A stretch of DNA of 64,000 nucleotides from Ignavibacteria bacterium (GTDB lineage Bacteria > Bacteroidota > Ignavibacteria > Tepidaquicellales > Tepidaquicellaceae), in the NCBI GenBank assembly GCA_016719565.1, contig JADJYU010000001.1, positions 620,001 through 684,000 on the forward strand, written 5' to 3'. Positions 17,634 to 26,739 of this stretch are shown piece by piece. The translations under genes and the position numbers were made by a program. Position 1 is the first letter of the stretch, and each line of letters starts with the position of its first letter. The notes beneath the pieces are model-generated. The model was not told the DNA's origin, searched no databases, and saw only the letters and a list, made by a program, of their open reading frames with translations.

Positions 17634-19934
17634 TTAAAAGCCGACGCTGCCTGCAGGCGGATCCGCTGTTTCTCCAGTAGTTTCTTCAGGCGCGCTGTAA
17701 TGATATATGTTACATTTTTTAGAATTGTTTTTCTTTATTGAAAGATCGGTAACAGTCGGACACGATCCGTTACTTCTCATTCCCGTAACTGTGCAAACCG
17801 CCGCTTCCTCTATAGTCTCAGGCATAAGGAAATATGCGATAGGAAAATCGAACTGATCATCGGAATAAAGCTTGCCCATAAATCTTCCCCATATCGGTGC
17901 TGCTGCCGTACCGCCCTGTCCGTATGAGCCTCCGAACTTAACTCTCGCATCATCAAATCCTAACCATACACCTGCAACGAACTGCGGAGTGAATCCGATA
18001 AACCATGCATCTGTATAGCTCTGAGAAGTTCCGGTCTTTCCCGCCGCCGGTCTCTGAAAAAATTGTCTCACACTTGTAGCCGTTCCGTAGTCTATTACTC
18101 CCTGCATCATATCGCTCATAATGTAAGCTGATTCTTCACTCATAGCTTCCCTTGTCTGCGGATGAAATTCTTCTATTACTTTTCCGTTTCTGTCTTCTAT
18201 TTTGAGAATTGCGATTGGCTCTACCCAAATACCTTCATTTGCAAATGTTCCAAAAGCGTTTGTTATCTCGAGAGGAGTAACTTCTCCCGCTCCTAGTGAA
18301 AGTGATATCACATTCGGCAGTTCGGAATTTATTCCCATGTTGTGAGCGAGTTTTATTACATCTTCGATCGGTGCAATTTCCATTGAAGTCCTTGCTGCAA
18401 TTACGTTAACTGATTTAGCAAGCGCGTCACGAAGCGATATGCTTCCGCCGGTTCCGCCGCCTTTAGGCGACCAGGTTGTTCCGCCGGTGTTTACTACAAG
18501 CGGTGCGTTTGAGATCTTATATCCCGGGGAATATCCTTTTATGATCGCTTCAGCATATACAAATGGTTTAAATGAAGATCCGGGCTGACGCTTGATCTGA
18601 GTTACGTGATTAAGACCGTATTTAAAGTTGGAAGTGGGATTTGAACCTACCATTGCTTTTATTTCTCCAGTCTTCGGATTCATAACAACGAATCCAACCT
18701 GTACAGTTGATGTGAGGATCTTTACAGAATCAATAAATCTCTTATCGGCTTTTAATCTGTCAGCGATTTTTTTTCTTTCTTCTTCTGTCTTTGCTTTTTT
18801 ATATTCTTCTGAAAATCTGATGTTTCTTGAAATTGCGTCATTAAGAATTTCTTTTCTTCCGGGTGAATTCCAGTTCCAATATCCGTTAAATGATTTTTGA
18901 AATGTGCTGAGCTGCTTTACTACTGCATCAGTTGCATGTTTTTGAAATCTTGAATCAAGTGAAGTATATACTTTCAGACCGTCTCTGTAAAGATCGTAAC
19001 CGTGTTTCTCGGCTATGCCTTCCATTAACTGCCTGACATATTCCGTGAACTGAGGTGCAGGCGAATTGAAAACCGCGTAATCTTTTTTGAGAGAAATTTT
19101 CAGCGGATCGTTAACGGCTATATCGAGATTTTCCTTTGAAATAAATTCTTCAGAATACATTTCGTTTAAAACGAGATTTCTTCTTGCAACGGAATTTTCG
19201 GGTTTATCAACGGGATCATAATTCGCAGGTGATTTCAAAACACCCACAAGCAAAGCGCATTCGTCAAGCGTAAGTTCTTTGGCAGTCTTATTAAAATAAG
19301 TCTGCGCAGCCGCCTCGACTCCGTATGCTCCTTTTCCAAAATATACAGTATTAAGATAGTAAGCAAGAATTTCTTCTTTGGTATAAGTCCTTTCTATCTG
19401 CACAGCTGTCAAAGCTTCGCGGAGTTTTCTGTTAAATGAAATTTCCGTTCCGATATCCTTATAAAGATTTCTCGCAAGCTGCTGAGTAATGGTGGAAGCT
19501 CCCTCCCTTGTAAGACTTCCGCTCATTATATTTTTTATGAACGCTTTGAAAATTCTGTCTATATCGACTCCCCAGTGATCATAAAACTTCTTGTCTTCAA
19601 TTGCAATCAAAGCGTTGACCATGTCCTTAGGCATGTTTTCGAGAGTAACCTTAGTTCTGTTTTTAAGAAAGAATTTGTCGATGAGTTCACCGTCAACGGA
19701 ATATATTTTAGTCGCTTCTTCAAGTTTAGGATTCTCAAGTTCTGCAAGTGATGGAAGTGTTTTAGAAAGATAAAAAAGATAAGCGCATCCGGCAATTACT
19801 ACTCCTATAAAAATTAATAACGCCGAATACAGAAAGCCACTGAAAGTGTTTTTCCGTTTTACTTTCTTCTGTCTGTATTTTTTATCCGAAAAGTATTTAT
19901 CTAATTCTTCTTCGGAATAATTATTGTTGTCCAA
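17634..19934 (-). CDS. Class A penicillin-binding protein (PBP1A-type)
   Basis: A 766-aa bifunctional peptidoglycan synthase. It has a short cytoplasmic tail, one membrane anchor (about 33-56), a GT51 glycosyltransferase domain with E113 in AIEDKKFYDH and EGASTITQQLARN, and a transpeptidase domain with the S453-x-x-K456 motif (PGSSFKPF), SVN and KTGTSQ. It polymerises lipid II glycan and crosslinks peptides in the periplasm. The C-terminus is a short cysteine-containing extension (CTVTGMRSNGSCP). It lies 20 bases downstream of the lpxH-like gene, so envelope genes are grouped. Confidence 0.95.
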   Translation of the reverse strand: MDNNNYSEEELDKYFSDKKYRQKKVKRKNTFSGFLYSALLIFIGVVIAGCAYLFYLSKTLPSLAELENPKLEEATKIYSVDGELIDKFFLKNRTKVTLENMPKDMVNALIAIEDKKFYDHWGVDIDRIFKAFIKNIMSGSLTREGASTITQQLARNLYKDIGTEISFNRKLREALTAVQIERTYTKEEILAYYLNTVYFGKGAYGVEAAAQTYFNKTAKELTLDECALLVGVLKSPANYDPVDKPENSVARRNLVLNEMYSEEFISKENLDIAVNDPLKISLKKDYAVFNSPAPQFTEYVRQLMEGIAEKHGYDLYRDGLKVYTSLDSRFQKHATDAVVKQLSTFQKSFNGYWNWNSPGRKEILNDAISRNIRFSEEYKKAKTEEERKKIADRLKADKRFIDSVKILTSTVQVGFVVMNPKTGEIKAMVGSNPTSNFKYGLNHVTQIKRQPGSSFKPFVYAEAIIKGYSPGYKISNAPLVVNTGGTTWSPKGGGTGGSISLRDALAKSVNVIAARTSMEIAPIEDVIKLAHNMGINSELPNVISLSLGAGEVTPLEITNAFGTFANEGIWVEPIAILKIEDRNGKVIEEFHPQTREAMSEESAYIMSDMMQGVIDYGTATSVRQFFQRPAAGKTGTSQSYTDAWFIGFTPQFVAGVWLGFDDARVKFGGSYGQGGTAAAPIWGRFMGKLYSDDQFDFPIAYFLMPETIEEAAVCTVTGMRSNGSCPTVTDLSIKKNNSKKCNIYHYSAPEETTGETADPPAGSVGF

Positions 19935-19954
19935 ATTTTTTATTTCAGATTAAT

Positions 19955-20695
19955 TTATAACTTATTCGTGTCGTAATATGTCTTAAGATCAAACTTTCCT
20001 TCTTTATAAACTCCGTATGAAAAATTATCAATCCAGTCGCCGAGATTGATGTAATAACCGTTTGCATGTTCCAGCATTTTCGGCTTATGTCTGTGTCCCA
20101 TTATTACATAATCAAAACCGGCTTCAAGCATTTCAAATGCCCTGTCCTTTAAACCGTCTTTTTCGGAATAGTCCTTGACGCTTGTATGCTTTCTCGAAGT
20201 CTCGGATGTTCCTTTTGCAAGTCTGATCCCAATATCCGGATGTATCATTGAATAAAGTCTCTGACTAATTTTATTCCTCAGAATTTTTTTCAAAATTCTG
20301 TATCCTGTATCATTATGCGCAAAACCGTCACCGTGATGTATGAAAAATTTCTTTCCGTCTATCTCTGTTTCTATGTGTGTATGACAGATCTCAATTCCGA
20401 ATTCATCTTTAAAAAATCCGCCTTTCCAAAAATCATGATTTCCCGCTATATAATTTATCTTCACACCACTCTCCGTAAGTTCGGAGATCTTTGTAAACAA
20501 CCGGTAAAAACCTTTCGGCACTACGTATTTATATTCTATCCAACAATCAAAAAGATCTCCTACTATGAAGATCTCTTTCGCATCTTCCCTGATGCTCTGC
20601 AGGAATTCAGTGAGTTTGGTTTCTTTCAGCTTTTCTTTTTCCGGGGATTCCAGTCCAAGATGAACATCGGAAAAAAAATAGTATGCGCCTCTCAT
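19955..20695 (-). CDS. lpxH: UDP-2,3-diacylglucosamine diphosphatase-like metallophosphatase
   Basis: A 246-aa calcineurin-like phosphoesterase with the full metal-site set: SDVHLG (9-14), GDLFDCW (46-52), GNHDFW (85-90), HHGDG (120-124) and GHRHKP near 207. The FDCWIEY segment after the second motif is typical of LpxH-type lipid A enzymes, which hydrolyse UDP-2,3-diacylglucosamine to lipid X at the inner membrane. In Bacteroidota-type genomes more than one LpxH-like paralogue can occur, so the exact substrate is an inference. Directly upstream of the PBP gene. Confidence 0.85.
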   Translation of the reverse strand: MRGAYYFFSDVHLGLESPEKEKLKETKLTEFLQSIREDAKEIFIVGDLFDCWIEYKYVVPKGFYRLFTKISELTESGVKINYIAGNHDFWKGGFFKDEFGIEICHTHIETEIDGKKFFIHHGDGFAHNDTGYRILKKILRNKISQRLYSMIHPDIGIRLAKGTSETSRKHTSVKDYSEKDGLKDRAFEMLEAGFDYVIMGHRHKPKMLEHANGYYINLGDWIDNFSYGVYKEGKFDLKTYYDTNKL

Positions 20696-20713
20696 TTATT
20701 TTAAAGTAAAATA

Positions 20714-21160
20714 CTATTTTACTTTTATTTTGGCAGTAAAATTTTGATTCGCCATTTTACAGACGCCGTCTGTAACAGTGCAGTATCCGAACTTAACTTT
20801 TCCGGTTATTGTGATCGTAGATCCGCTGACTGCATTATCCGGAACTCTGAAATTATATTTTACTTTTGAGTTGCTGATATATTCGCCGTCTCCGCCGGAA
20901 TAATCCTGAAATCCGTTACCTTCTATTCCGCCTGATGTAAGCTCCATCGTAACACCCGGTTCTTTCGGGATCTTTACTTTTGAACCTGTCTTAAAAGAAA
21001 TATTTAAAACTCCGGACTCTCCGGGGCTGAAAGATTTTTTGTTTGCGCTAGCGCTGACACCCGGCGCTGATGAACCGGATTCATTAAAACCCATTCCCGT
21101 TATTAAAGGAATTATCATCAATAAGGCAACAAAAAACACTGTTTTTTTCATTAATTTCAA
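20714..21160 (-). CDS. Exported DsbD-alpha-like protein
   Basis: About 148 aa with a signal peptide (MKKTVFFVALLMIIPLITG) followed by an immunoglobulin-like beta domain. The C-terminal GYCTVTDGVCKM, two cysteines separated by six residues, resembles the paired-cysteine strand of the N-terminal domain of DsbD, which shuttles electrons in the periplasm. I chose a TTG start at 21160 because AGGAG (21169-21173) sits 8 bases upstream; an ATG three codons later is also possible, and a longer frame reaches 21199. A disulfide-reductase role is inference; no thioredoxin or DsbD membrane core is adjacent. Confidence 0.6.
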   Translation of the reverse strand: MKLMKKTVFFVALLMIIPLITGMGFNESGSSAPGVSASANKKSFSPGESGVLNISFKTGSKVKIPKEPGVTMELTSGGIEGNGFQDYSGGDGEYISNSKVKYNFRVPDNAVSGSTITITGKVKFGYCTVTDGVCKMANQNFTAKIKVK

Positions 21161-21234
21161 CTTTATTACTCCTGTTTTATTATTTAAAAATATACTCATT
21201 TTGATTTTTTATACAAAGACAATAGTCTGTAAGA

Positions 21235-21348
21235 GTTAGTAGTTAGTAGTTAGTACTTATATTAAAAGAATTAATTTTCTAACCTGAAACCCGTAACTAA
21301 ATCGAATAACTTTTAACTTATTAACTATTAACTGCTAACTATTAACTA
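21235..21348. repeat. Heptamer tandem repeats flanking a short spacer
   Basis: GTTAGTA is repeated three times at 21235-21255, and AACTATT-like units repeat about four times at 21315-21348 in roughly the complementary sense. The two tracts could fold together with mismatches. They lie between the folE2 stop and the DsbD-like gene. Probably simple-sequence expansion. Confidence 0.6.
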
Positions 21349-21352
21349 TCCT

Positions 21353-22201
21353 TCAGTATCTTCTTATAATATGATCACTGTCTATTCCGTTCATAAAATT
21401 TTTATGGGATTCAATATGCGCGTATGCATTATGGTTATGAATGCTTTCAAAGTTCTCGGCTTCGACGCTGTACCATATTATATTTTTCATCTTTTTAAGC
21501 TTTAAAACAACATTACGAACCAGATCTTCTACAAAAACCGGATTTTCATATGCTTTCTCGGTAACATATCTCTCATCTTCCCTTTTAAGAAGTGAAAACA
21601 GTTCGCTGCTTGCGCTTGATTCTGCAACCGCAATGATTTCTTCAATCCAGACGGTATTGCGGAATCTGACTGAAATTGTAACTTCGCCTCGCTGATTATG
21701 AGCGCCGTATTTTGAAATGTTTTTGGAACACGGACAAAGTGTCGTAACAGGCACCTTTACAGTCAGAATGAAATCTTTTTTATTCCCGGATCTGACAGCA
21801 TGAAACTTTACTGAATAGTCAATAAGAGAAGGCTTTCCCGTGACCGGCGCTTTTTTTAATTTGAAATACGGGAATTCTATTTCAATGTGCGATGAATTTG
21901 AATTAAGTCTGTTCTGCATATTTACAAGAAGTAAATCTATTGAATCAACATGAATCTCACGCGATTCACACTGAAGTATTTCGACAAACCTGCTCATATG
22001 TGTTCCTTTAAACTCTTTCGGAAGATCAACTGTCATGGAAACTGTGGCAATTGTGTGCTGAAGTTCATTATCTTTATCTCTGACTGCAAACGGATATTTT
22101 AGGTTTTTTACGCCTACTTTATCAATCGGTATCTCTCTGACATCGGTTTGATTTTGAGTATCCGGAAGTTTAGTTACTGCTTCAGTAACAACATTTTTCA
22201 A
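21353..22201 (-). CDS. folE2: GTP cyclohydrolase FolE2 (type IB)
   Basis: A 282-aa FolE2, the metal-promiscuous alternative to FolE that converts GTP to 7,8-dihydroneopterin triphosphate for folate (and queuosine) synthesis. Family landmarks include VGVKNLKYPFAV (29-40), GTHMSRFVEIL (66-76), VPVTTLCPCSKNIS with the active-site cysteine, and HNQRGEV. The C-terminal ESIHNHNAYAHIE is also typical. The start at 22201 gives a normal length. In some bacteria folE2 is zinc-regulated, but no Zur-like operator was recognised here. Confidence 0.95.
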   Translation of the reverse strand: MKNVVTEAVTKLPDTQNQTDVREIPIDKVGVKNLKYPFAVRDKDNELQHTIATVSMTVDLPKEFKGTHMSRFVEILQCESREIHVDSIDLLLVNMQNRLNSNSSHIEIEFPYFKLKKAPVTGKPSLIDYSVKFHAVRSGNKKDFILTVKVPVTTLCPCSKNISKYGAHNQRGEVTISVRFRNTVWIEEIIAVAESSASSELFSLLKREDERYVTEKAYENPVFVEDLVRNVVLKLKKMKNIIWYSVEAENFESIHNHNAYAHIESHKNFMNGIDSDHIIRRY

Positions 22202-22279
22202 AATATTTCCTTTTTTAATTAATTTTAATACTTATTGCACGGTTTGTTAAACCTAATGAGTAATTTTAAAATTTCAGAT

Positions 22280-22750
22280 TTAATAATTTATTTCCATTAT
22301 TTCCGGAAATTCAGTGCAGTCAAGTGATATAAAAAACGGTTCGGGATTATCATCAAATATTCTGCTCCAAATAAATTTTTTATCTGTTTCGGGAATGTTG
22401 TGACTATTGAAATTATCGGGGTGAATGAGTAAAAAATTTCCTTCAATACAGTCAGCAGGAATATCTAAGATCCTTGGAATAAATTTCATGAGAAAGATCA
22501 TAACGTTTCCGATATGAGGATATTCCTTCTCAGTCACAATGCCTGCGAGTTTCCAGTCATTGCTGGCGGAATCGATGTTGCATTCTTCCTTTGCTTCCCT
22601 TATTGCGCAAAAGACCGGTGACTCAGCTGAACCTGTTTCCACTTTTCCACCCGGCGGAGAGATCAGACCTTTGTTCGGGTTTTTCTGTCTTTCCATCAGA
22701 AGATATTCACCTTTGTCATTTTGTATATATAATAGAGTGGCAAGTATCAT
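22280..22750 (-). CDS. Nudix hydrolase, MutT-like
   Basis: A 156-aa Nudix protein. The box is GGKVETGSAESPVFCAIREA, followed by KEECNI. The REAKEE core is intact but the loop between the first glycine and the following glutamate is two residues longer than the consensus. The N-terminal LLYIQND and KNPNKGLISPPGG resemble 8-oxo-dGTP diphosphatase (MutT/YtkD) types. Substrate is uncertain. It starts 13 bases after the stop of the amidohydrolase-like gene. Confidence 0.85.
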   Translation of the reverse strand: MILATLLYIQNDKGEYLLMERQKNPNKGLISPPGGKVETGSAESPVFCAIREAKEECNIDSASNDWKLAGIVTEKEYPHIGNVMIFLMKFIPRILDIPADCIEGNFLLIHPDNFNSHNIPETDKKFIWSRIFDDNPEPFFISLDCTEFPEIMEINY

Positions 22751-22762
22751 TATGCGCTGATA

Positions 22763-24667
22763 TTAATCTTTATCACCAAAACCGAATTTTAGTTTTCCCT
22801 TTTTGAAAGCCGGTTTTGGATCATCCGTTGACTTTTCTTCTAAGCCATTATTAATTTCTTTGTCAATTTCTTCGATCTCATCAATTTTAATATTGCCGGT
22901 AATATCTGCAGGTCTGATATTTATTGGAATGTCGGTAATATTTGAAACTTCCGTATCTACTGAATATTCCTTAACTTCCAGGTTTTCTTTTACTCCGGAT
23001 TTTTTGAACTGCTTTAAAATTTGCGGCTGCTGCTGCAATTTATCAGACTCAGATAATATATCTATATCTGCGCCGGTTTCCTTTATATCCACAAAGTTAA
23101 CTGATTCATCAGCTGTGTCACCTGTATTTTCTCTTTTCTTTTCAAACTCTTCTTCTTTTTTTCCTATAATTGAAAATTCTCCTTCGCCTTCGTATGTTCC
23201 GGTCTCAGTCATATCAACAAATATTTCAGGCTTTACAAGCAATTTATCCGTTTCTTCCCTGCTGTTCCCTCCAAGAGAAATTTTATCCACTCTTTCTCTC
23301 ATCAGATATTTCTCTTTATATTCGCTGTACATTCCGGCTTTATATAGTTTATCCGCAATAGCCATAGATTTTATTTTTAGCTCATGTTCATTAACTCCGG
23401 CAAGTCTGGTTTCCATTACAACTTGTTCGCCTTTTAAAAGCACATCGGTGATATCCTTTATGGTAAGATTCTGAATTATAAATTCACTTACGCTTTCACC
23501 GGTAATTTCCGGCATTGAAAGAGTATTGCGAATATCATCAACAGAAAATAATATCAGATCTGCAGATTTATTTCTTTCGACAGATCCGGTGACATTGGAT
23601 AATCCGAAAAGTAATGAAGGATTTTTTACAGCCATTTTAATTACCGATTCATACAGCAGAGAACTTTTTGGAATTATATTAGACAATATTTTCAATTCTG
23701 TGAGAATATTCTTTCCGGTGTAACCCGTTCCGATAATTATATTCAAACCGGAAAAAAGCAGCTCATCAATATCTATCTTCCTTCCCGCGAGATTAAGATA
23801 GTCAGAAGGAGAGATCAGTACAGAGGCGTTTTTCTTTTTCAGAATGTCCAGCTCAATCTGATTTATCTGAGTCGGATTATAAACGACTGTAGAAGAGTTT
23901 ATAAGATCCATATCTGACAACACAGTAATGAACGGTTTCCCGAAAATTTTCTTAGCGGACTCAATTACATTTTGTGAAACCGATGCTTCGATAAAAAACT
24001 TTGCGCCGGACTGTGCCAGTGATTTTTTAATTGATGAAAGGGAATAGTTGTTTATCTGTTCATCGGGTATCAATCCCATTGATACAGAATTTATTGAACC
24101 GGCGTCTGAACGATCCGAATAAAGAATATTCTGATCATAAGCTTTGAGGTCAAAATATTGTTTGATTTTTTGATTGCCTGCGAACACCCTGTCAAAGACG
24201 CTTTTTGAGATACAGCTGCTCGATTCGCTGATAAACACTTCACCGTTTTTCAGAGCTTTTTTATAATTGATATTTACAAGTTCAGACATAATTCCCGAAT
24301 TAAAATCATCAGAAATAAAATTTTCAACAAGTCTGAGTGAATGCCATGTTCTCAAATTTTCATAACTGCATTTATCAAGAAAGCGGCTGCAGAGAGAGAA
24401 TGAAGAGTTTAAAGCGGAATTAAATAATCCCGGCATTACAAGTTTATCTTTTGCATCAATTATTACGGCTTCAGGATTTTTCGATACGAATTCTTTTTCG
24501 CTGAATTTATTTTCAAAGTCTGTTAAAAATATCTTCCCGTTTTTCAATATTACAGTAAAGTAACCTGCGGAAGAATTTTTATCCAGCGTTAGAACCAGAC
24601 CGTTCTTAATTACTGTATATTTATCCTGCAAAATATTTTCATTTTTTTCCTGAACTAATTTAATCAC
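22763..24667 (-). CDS. Amidohydrolase-like protein lacking the usual metal-binding motif
   Basis: A 634-aa protein. The first 60 or so residues (YTVIKNGLVLTLD ... VIIDAKDKLVMPGLFNS) match the start of composite-domain amidohydrolases such as imidazolonepropionase or dihydroorotase. Where active enzymes have HxH after MPGL-x-N it reads NSALNS, and no later HxxH or HAxE-type motif is obvious. The segment near 360 (NPSLLFGLSNVTGSVERNKSADLILF) is the usual amidohydrolase C-terminal signature. After about residue 430 follows an acidic, probably disordered tail. It is likely a catalytically inactive relative. Its start overlaps the stop of the asparaginase gene by four bases (ATGA). Confidence 0.65.
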   Translation of the reverse strand: MIKLVQEKNENILQDKYTVIKNGLVLTLDKNSSAGYFTVILKNGKIFLTDFENKFSEKEFVSKNPEAVIIDAKDKLVMPGLFNSALNSSFSLCSRFLDKCSYENLRTWHSLRLVENFISDDFNSGIMSELVNINYKKALKNGEVFISESSSCISKSVFDRVFAGNQKIKQYFDLKAYDQNILYSDRSDAGSINSVSMGLIPDEQINNYSLSSIKKSLAQSGAKFFIEASVSQNVIESAKKIFGKPFITVLSDMDLINSSTVVYNPTQINQIELDILKKKNASVLISPSDYLNLAGRKIDIDELLFSGLNIIIGTGYTGKNILTELKILSNIIPKSSLLYESVIKMAVKNPSLLFGLSNVTGSVERNKSADLILFSVDDIRNTLSMPEITGESVSEFIIQNLTIKDITDVLLKGEQVVMETRLAGVNEHELKIKSMAIADKLYKAGMYSEYKEKYLMRERVDKISLGGNSREETDKLLVKPEIFVDMTETGTYEGEGEFSIIGKKEEEFEKKRENTGDTADESVNFVDIKETGADIDILSESDKLQQQPQILKQFKKSGVKENLEVKEYSVDTEVSNITDIPINIRPADITGNIKIDEIEEIDKEINNGLEEKSTDDPKPAFKKGKLKFGFGDKD

Positions 24668-25623
24668 AAATCTTCGATAATAAATTTTTCATTTATAAAA
24701 TAATCACTTTCATTGAGTGAATTGTCGTCATTTTTATAAACCGCATACTGAAAACCTTCTCTAACGCTGAAGGCGCCGTATTCACCTTTTACATTTAAAG
24801 CAACAAATCCGACCTGATAAATATGATCCCTGTTTATATCAGACAGCTTATTCAGTTTATAAACTCTTTCGCATGCGAGCCGGCAAGCTTCGGTCGGAGA
24901 TTTTCCGTTTCTCATCATTTCCACTATCAAAAAACTTCCGCAGGCTCTGATGCATTCTTCGCCCCTTCCGGTAGAAGCAGCTCCGCCGATCTCTCCGTCC
25001 ACATAAAGTCCCGATCCGATGACCGGACTGTCACCTACTCTACCTTTGAGTTTCCACGCCATTCCGCTGGTTGTGCAAGATGCGGAAATTTGTCCATCCT
25101 TATCAATAGCTACCATTCCTATGGTATCGTGATTTCCGTCTGCATTAATTCTATCAATGATCTCTTTTTTTGTAAGAAAATCATCAGTATGTATCTCTTC
25201 AGCTTTTCTTCCGCCGGATGCTTTCCACTCATGAAATCTTCTGATGGAATTTTCCGTCAGCAGACTTTCCGGTTTGAATCCGTTTCTTAATGCAAAATCA
25301 TAAGCACCGTCGCCTGCAAGTATAGTGTGTTCGGTATTTTCAAGAATAAGTCTAGCAAGACTTATTGGATTCTTAATATTCTCAAGACTTATGACCGAGC
25401 CAATCCTTGCGCGCCAGTCCATGATAGCTGCGTCTAATGTAACGCTTCCTTCACAGTCCGGAAGTCCGCCGAAACCAACGCTCAAAACATTGGGGTCATC
25501 TTCGGAAATCTTTACACCCATCTCAACAGCATCGAGAGAATTACCTCCGTCTTTAAGGATCCTGTACGCTTCTTCATTGGCAGCGAGTCCGTGTTTCCAT
25601 GTAGAGATTACAACAGGTTCCAT
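24664..25623 (-). CDS. Glycosylasparaginase/isoaspartyl peptidase family (Ntn hydrolase)
   Basis: A 319-aa Ntn-hydrolase of the N4-(beta-N-acetylglucosaminyl)-L-asparaginase type. The autoprocessing site is HDTIGMVAID, with the threonine as nucleophile; ASCTTSGMAWKLKGRVGDSP and GSGLYVDGEIGGAASTGRGEE follow as expected. The N-terminal STWKHGLAANEEAYRIL is conserved. Such enzymes cleave the asparagine-GlcNAc linkage or isoaspartyl bonds. There is no signal peptide, so it is probably cytoplasmic. Translationally coupled to the amidohydrolase-like gene downstream. Confidence 0.9.
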   Translation of the reverse strand: MEPVVISTWKHGLAANEEAYRILKDGGNSLDAVEMGVKISEDDPNVLSVGFGGLPDCEGSVTLDAAIMDWRARIGSVISLENIKNPISLARLILENTEHTILAGDGAYDFALRNGFKPESLLTENSIRRFHEWKASGGRKAEEIHTDDFLTKKEIIDRINADGNHDTIGMVAIDKDGQISASCTTSGMAWKLKGRVGDSPVIGSGLYVDGEIGGAASTGRGEECIRACGSFLIVEMMRNGKSPTEACRLACERVYKLNKLSDINRDHIYQVGFVALNVKGEYGAFSVREGFQYAVYKNDDNSLNESDYFINEKFIIEDL

Positions 25624-25644
25624 GCAATATAATAATTTTTAAAA

Positions 25645-26739
25645 TTAACTTTTTATGTGCCGGGAAATTACTTCAAAGGTTCTGTCAAATCTGTAAGGTA
25701 TATTCATATGTCCGTCGTTAAATTCTTCGTGTATATATTCTATATTATTTTTTTTCAGCTTGTCACAAAAAATTCTGGCGCCGACGTGCAGATTGAATTC
25801 ATCTCTGATCCCGGCATCGAGATAGATCAGCTTAAGTTTTTTCAAAGCGCCTGAATATTTTTTTACAAGTCTTACTGGATCGTGACTGAGCCATTTATTA
25901 AAAACTTTTAAATCCACTTCACCGGAATTCACATCATACGGCAGATCGAAATTATAACCTTTTGATCTTACCGCTTTTGGATTCGGAGAGTAACAGCTTG
26001 CCATTCCAATGGTGTTCAGCATATCGTGAAAATTTTTCGGTTTGGGCTGATCGAAATTAAGTTTTTTCTTTATAAAATTTTCAACACCTTTATGGCCTTT
26101 TCCGAATTGCTCAAATCCAATCAGCGCTTTAGGAAAGTCCGGCATGTAACAGTATTCAAAAGCCATATCGCCGGCGGTAGAGCACATCAGTCCATACACT
26201 TCCGGATTTCTCATTGCGAGAATAACAGCTCCGTAACCGCCGCTGGATTTTCCGCAGACAGCGCGGCTGTTGCTTTCAGGTAATGTGCGGTATTTCGAAT
26301 CGATGAACGGAACGAGTTCGCGGATAATGTAGTCTTCATACTTTCCTGTAGCAGACGAATTAATAAACTGACTGCCGCCGTATTTTGTAATACAGTCCGG
26401 CATTACTACGATCATCTCTTTCATTTTTCCGGAAGAGATTAGACGGTCAAGCCGCTGATGAATATTTTCGGAAAGAAAAGAAAAGTTAAGATGCGAAATT
26501 CCTTTGCCGGTAAAACCGGAGATAAGAAATGTAACCGGAAATCTTTTTTGGGGAGATGAAAAATATGATGGCGGAAGATATACAGGAAAGTCTCTTATAT
26601 GCGGATCATTGAGAGGATTACCTTTCAGAATTCCGCTTTCAAAAGTTTCCAGTACCACCGATCCCGCTTTTTTCATTTTACTTTTATATAATTCCCGTTT
26701 TCGTCTCTGCTGAAAAAACGTGTTAACAACCATTACCAT
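25645..26739 (-). CDS. Esterase D/PF00756-type alpha/beta hydrolase
   Basis: A 364-aa putative esterase. PVYLPPSYF and KRFPVTFLISGFTG lead into the alpha/beta fold; the nucleophile elbow is GKSSGG with serine near 170, EMIVVMPDC is in the preceding strand, and DGHMNIPYRF near 350 carries the catalytic histidine. The frame opens at 26739, overlapping the end of ispD by 17 bases, but an internal ATG (MKKAGSVVLETF, about 26676) matches the usual start of this family better. Substrate unknown; no signal peptide is evident. Confidence 0.82.
   Translation of the reverse strand: MVMVVNTFFQQRRKRELYKSKMKKAGSVVLETFESGILKGNPLNDPHIRDFPVYLPPSYFSSPQKRFPVTFLISGFTGKGISHLNFSFLSENIHQRLDRLISSGKMKEMIVVMPDCITKYGGSQFINSSATGKYEDYIIRELVPFIDSKYRTLPESNSRAVCGKSSGGYGAVILAMRNPEVYGLMCSTAGDMAFEYCYMPDFPKALIGFEQFGKGHKGVENFIKKKLNFDQPKPKNFHDMLNTIGMASCYSPNPKAVRSKGYNFDLPYDVNSGEVDLKVFNKWLSHDPVRLVKKYSGALKKLKLIYLDAGIRDEFNLHVGARIFCDKLKKNNIEYIHEEFNDGHMNIPYRFDRTFEVISRHIKS

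Noticed and set aside
18628..18660. tRNA-like phrase GGGATTTGAACC
   Set aside because: It lies inside the PBP coding frame (VGSNPTSNF) and no acceptor, D or anticodon arm can be built around it.
21235..21348. Short heptamer repeats as a CRISPR-like array
   Set aside because: Units are only seven bases without spacers; simple-sequence repeat.
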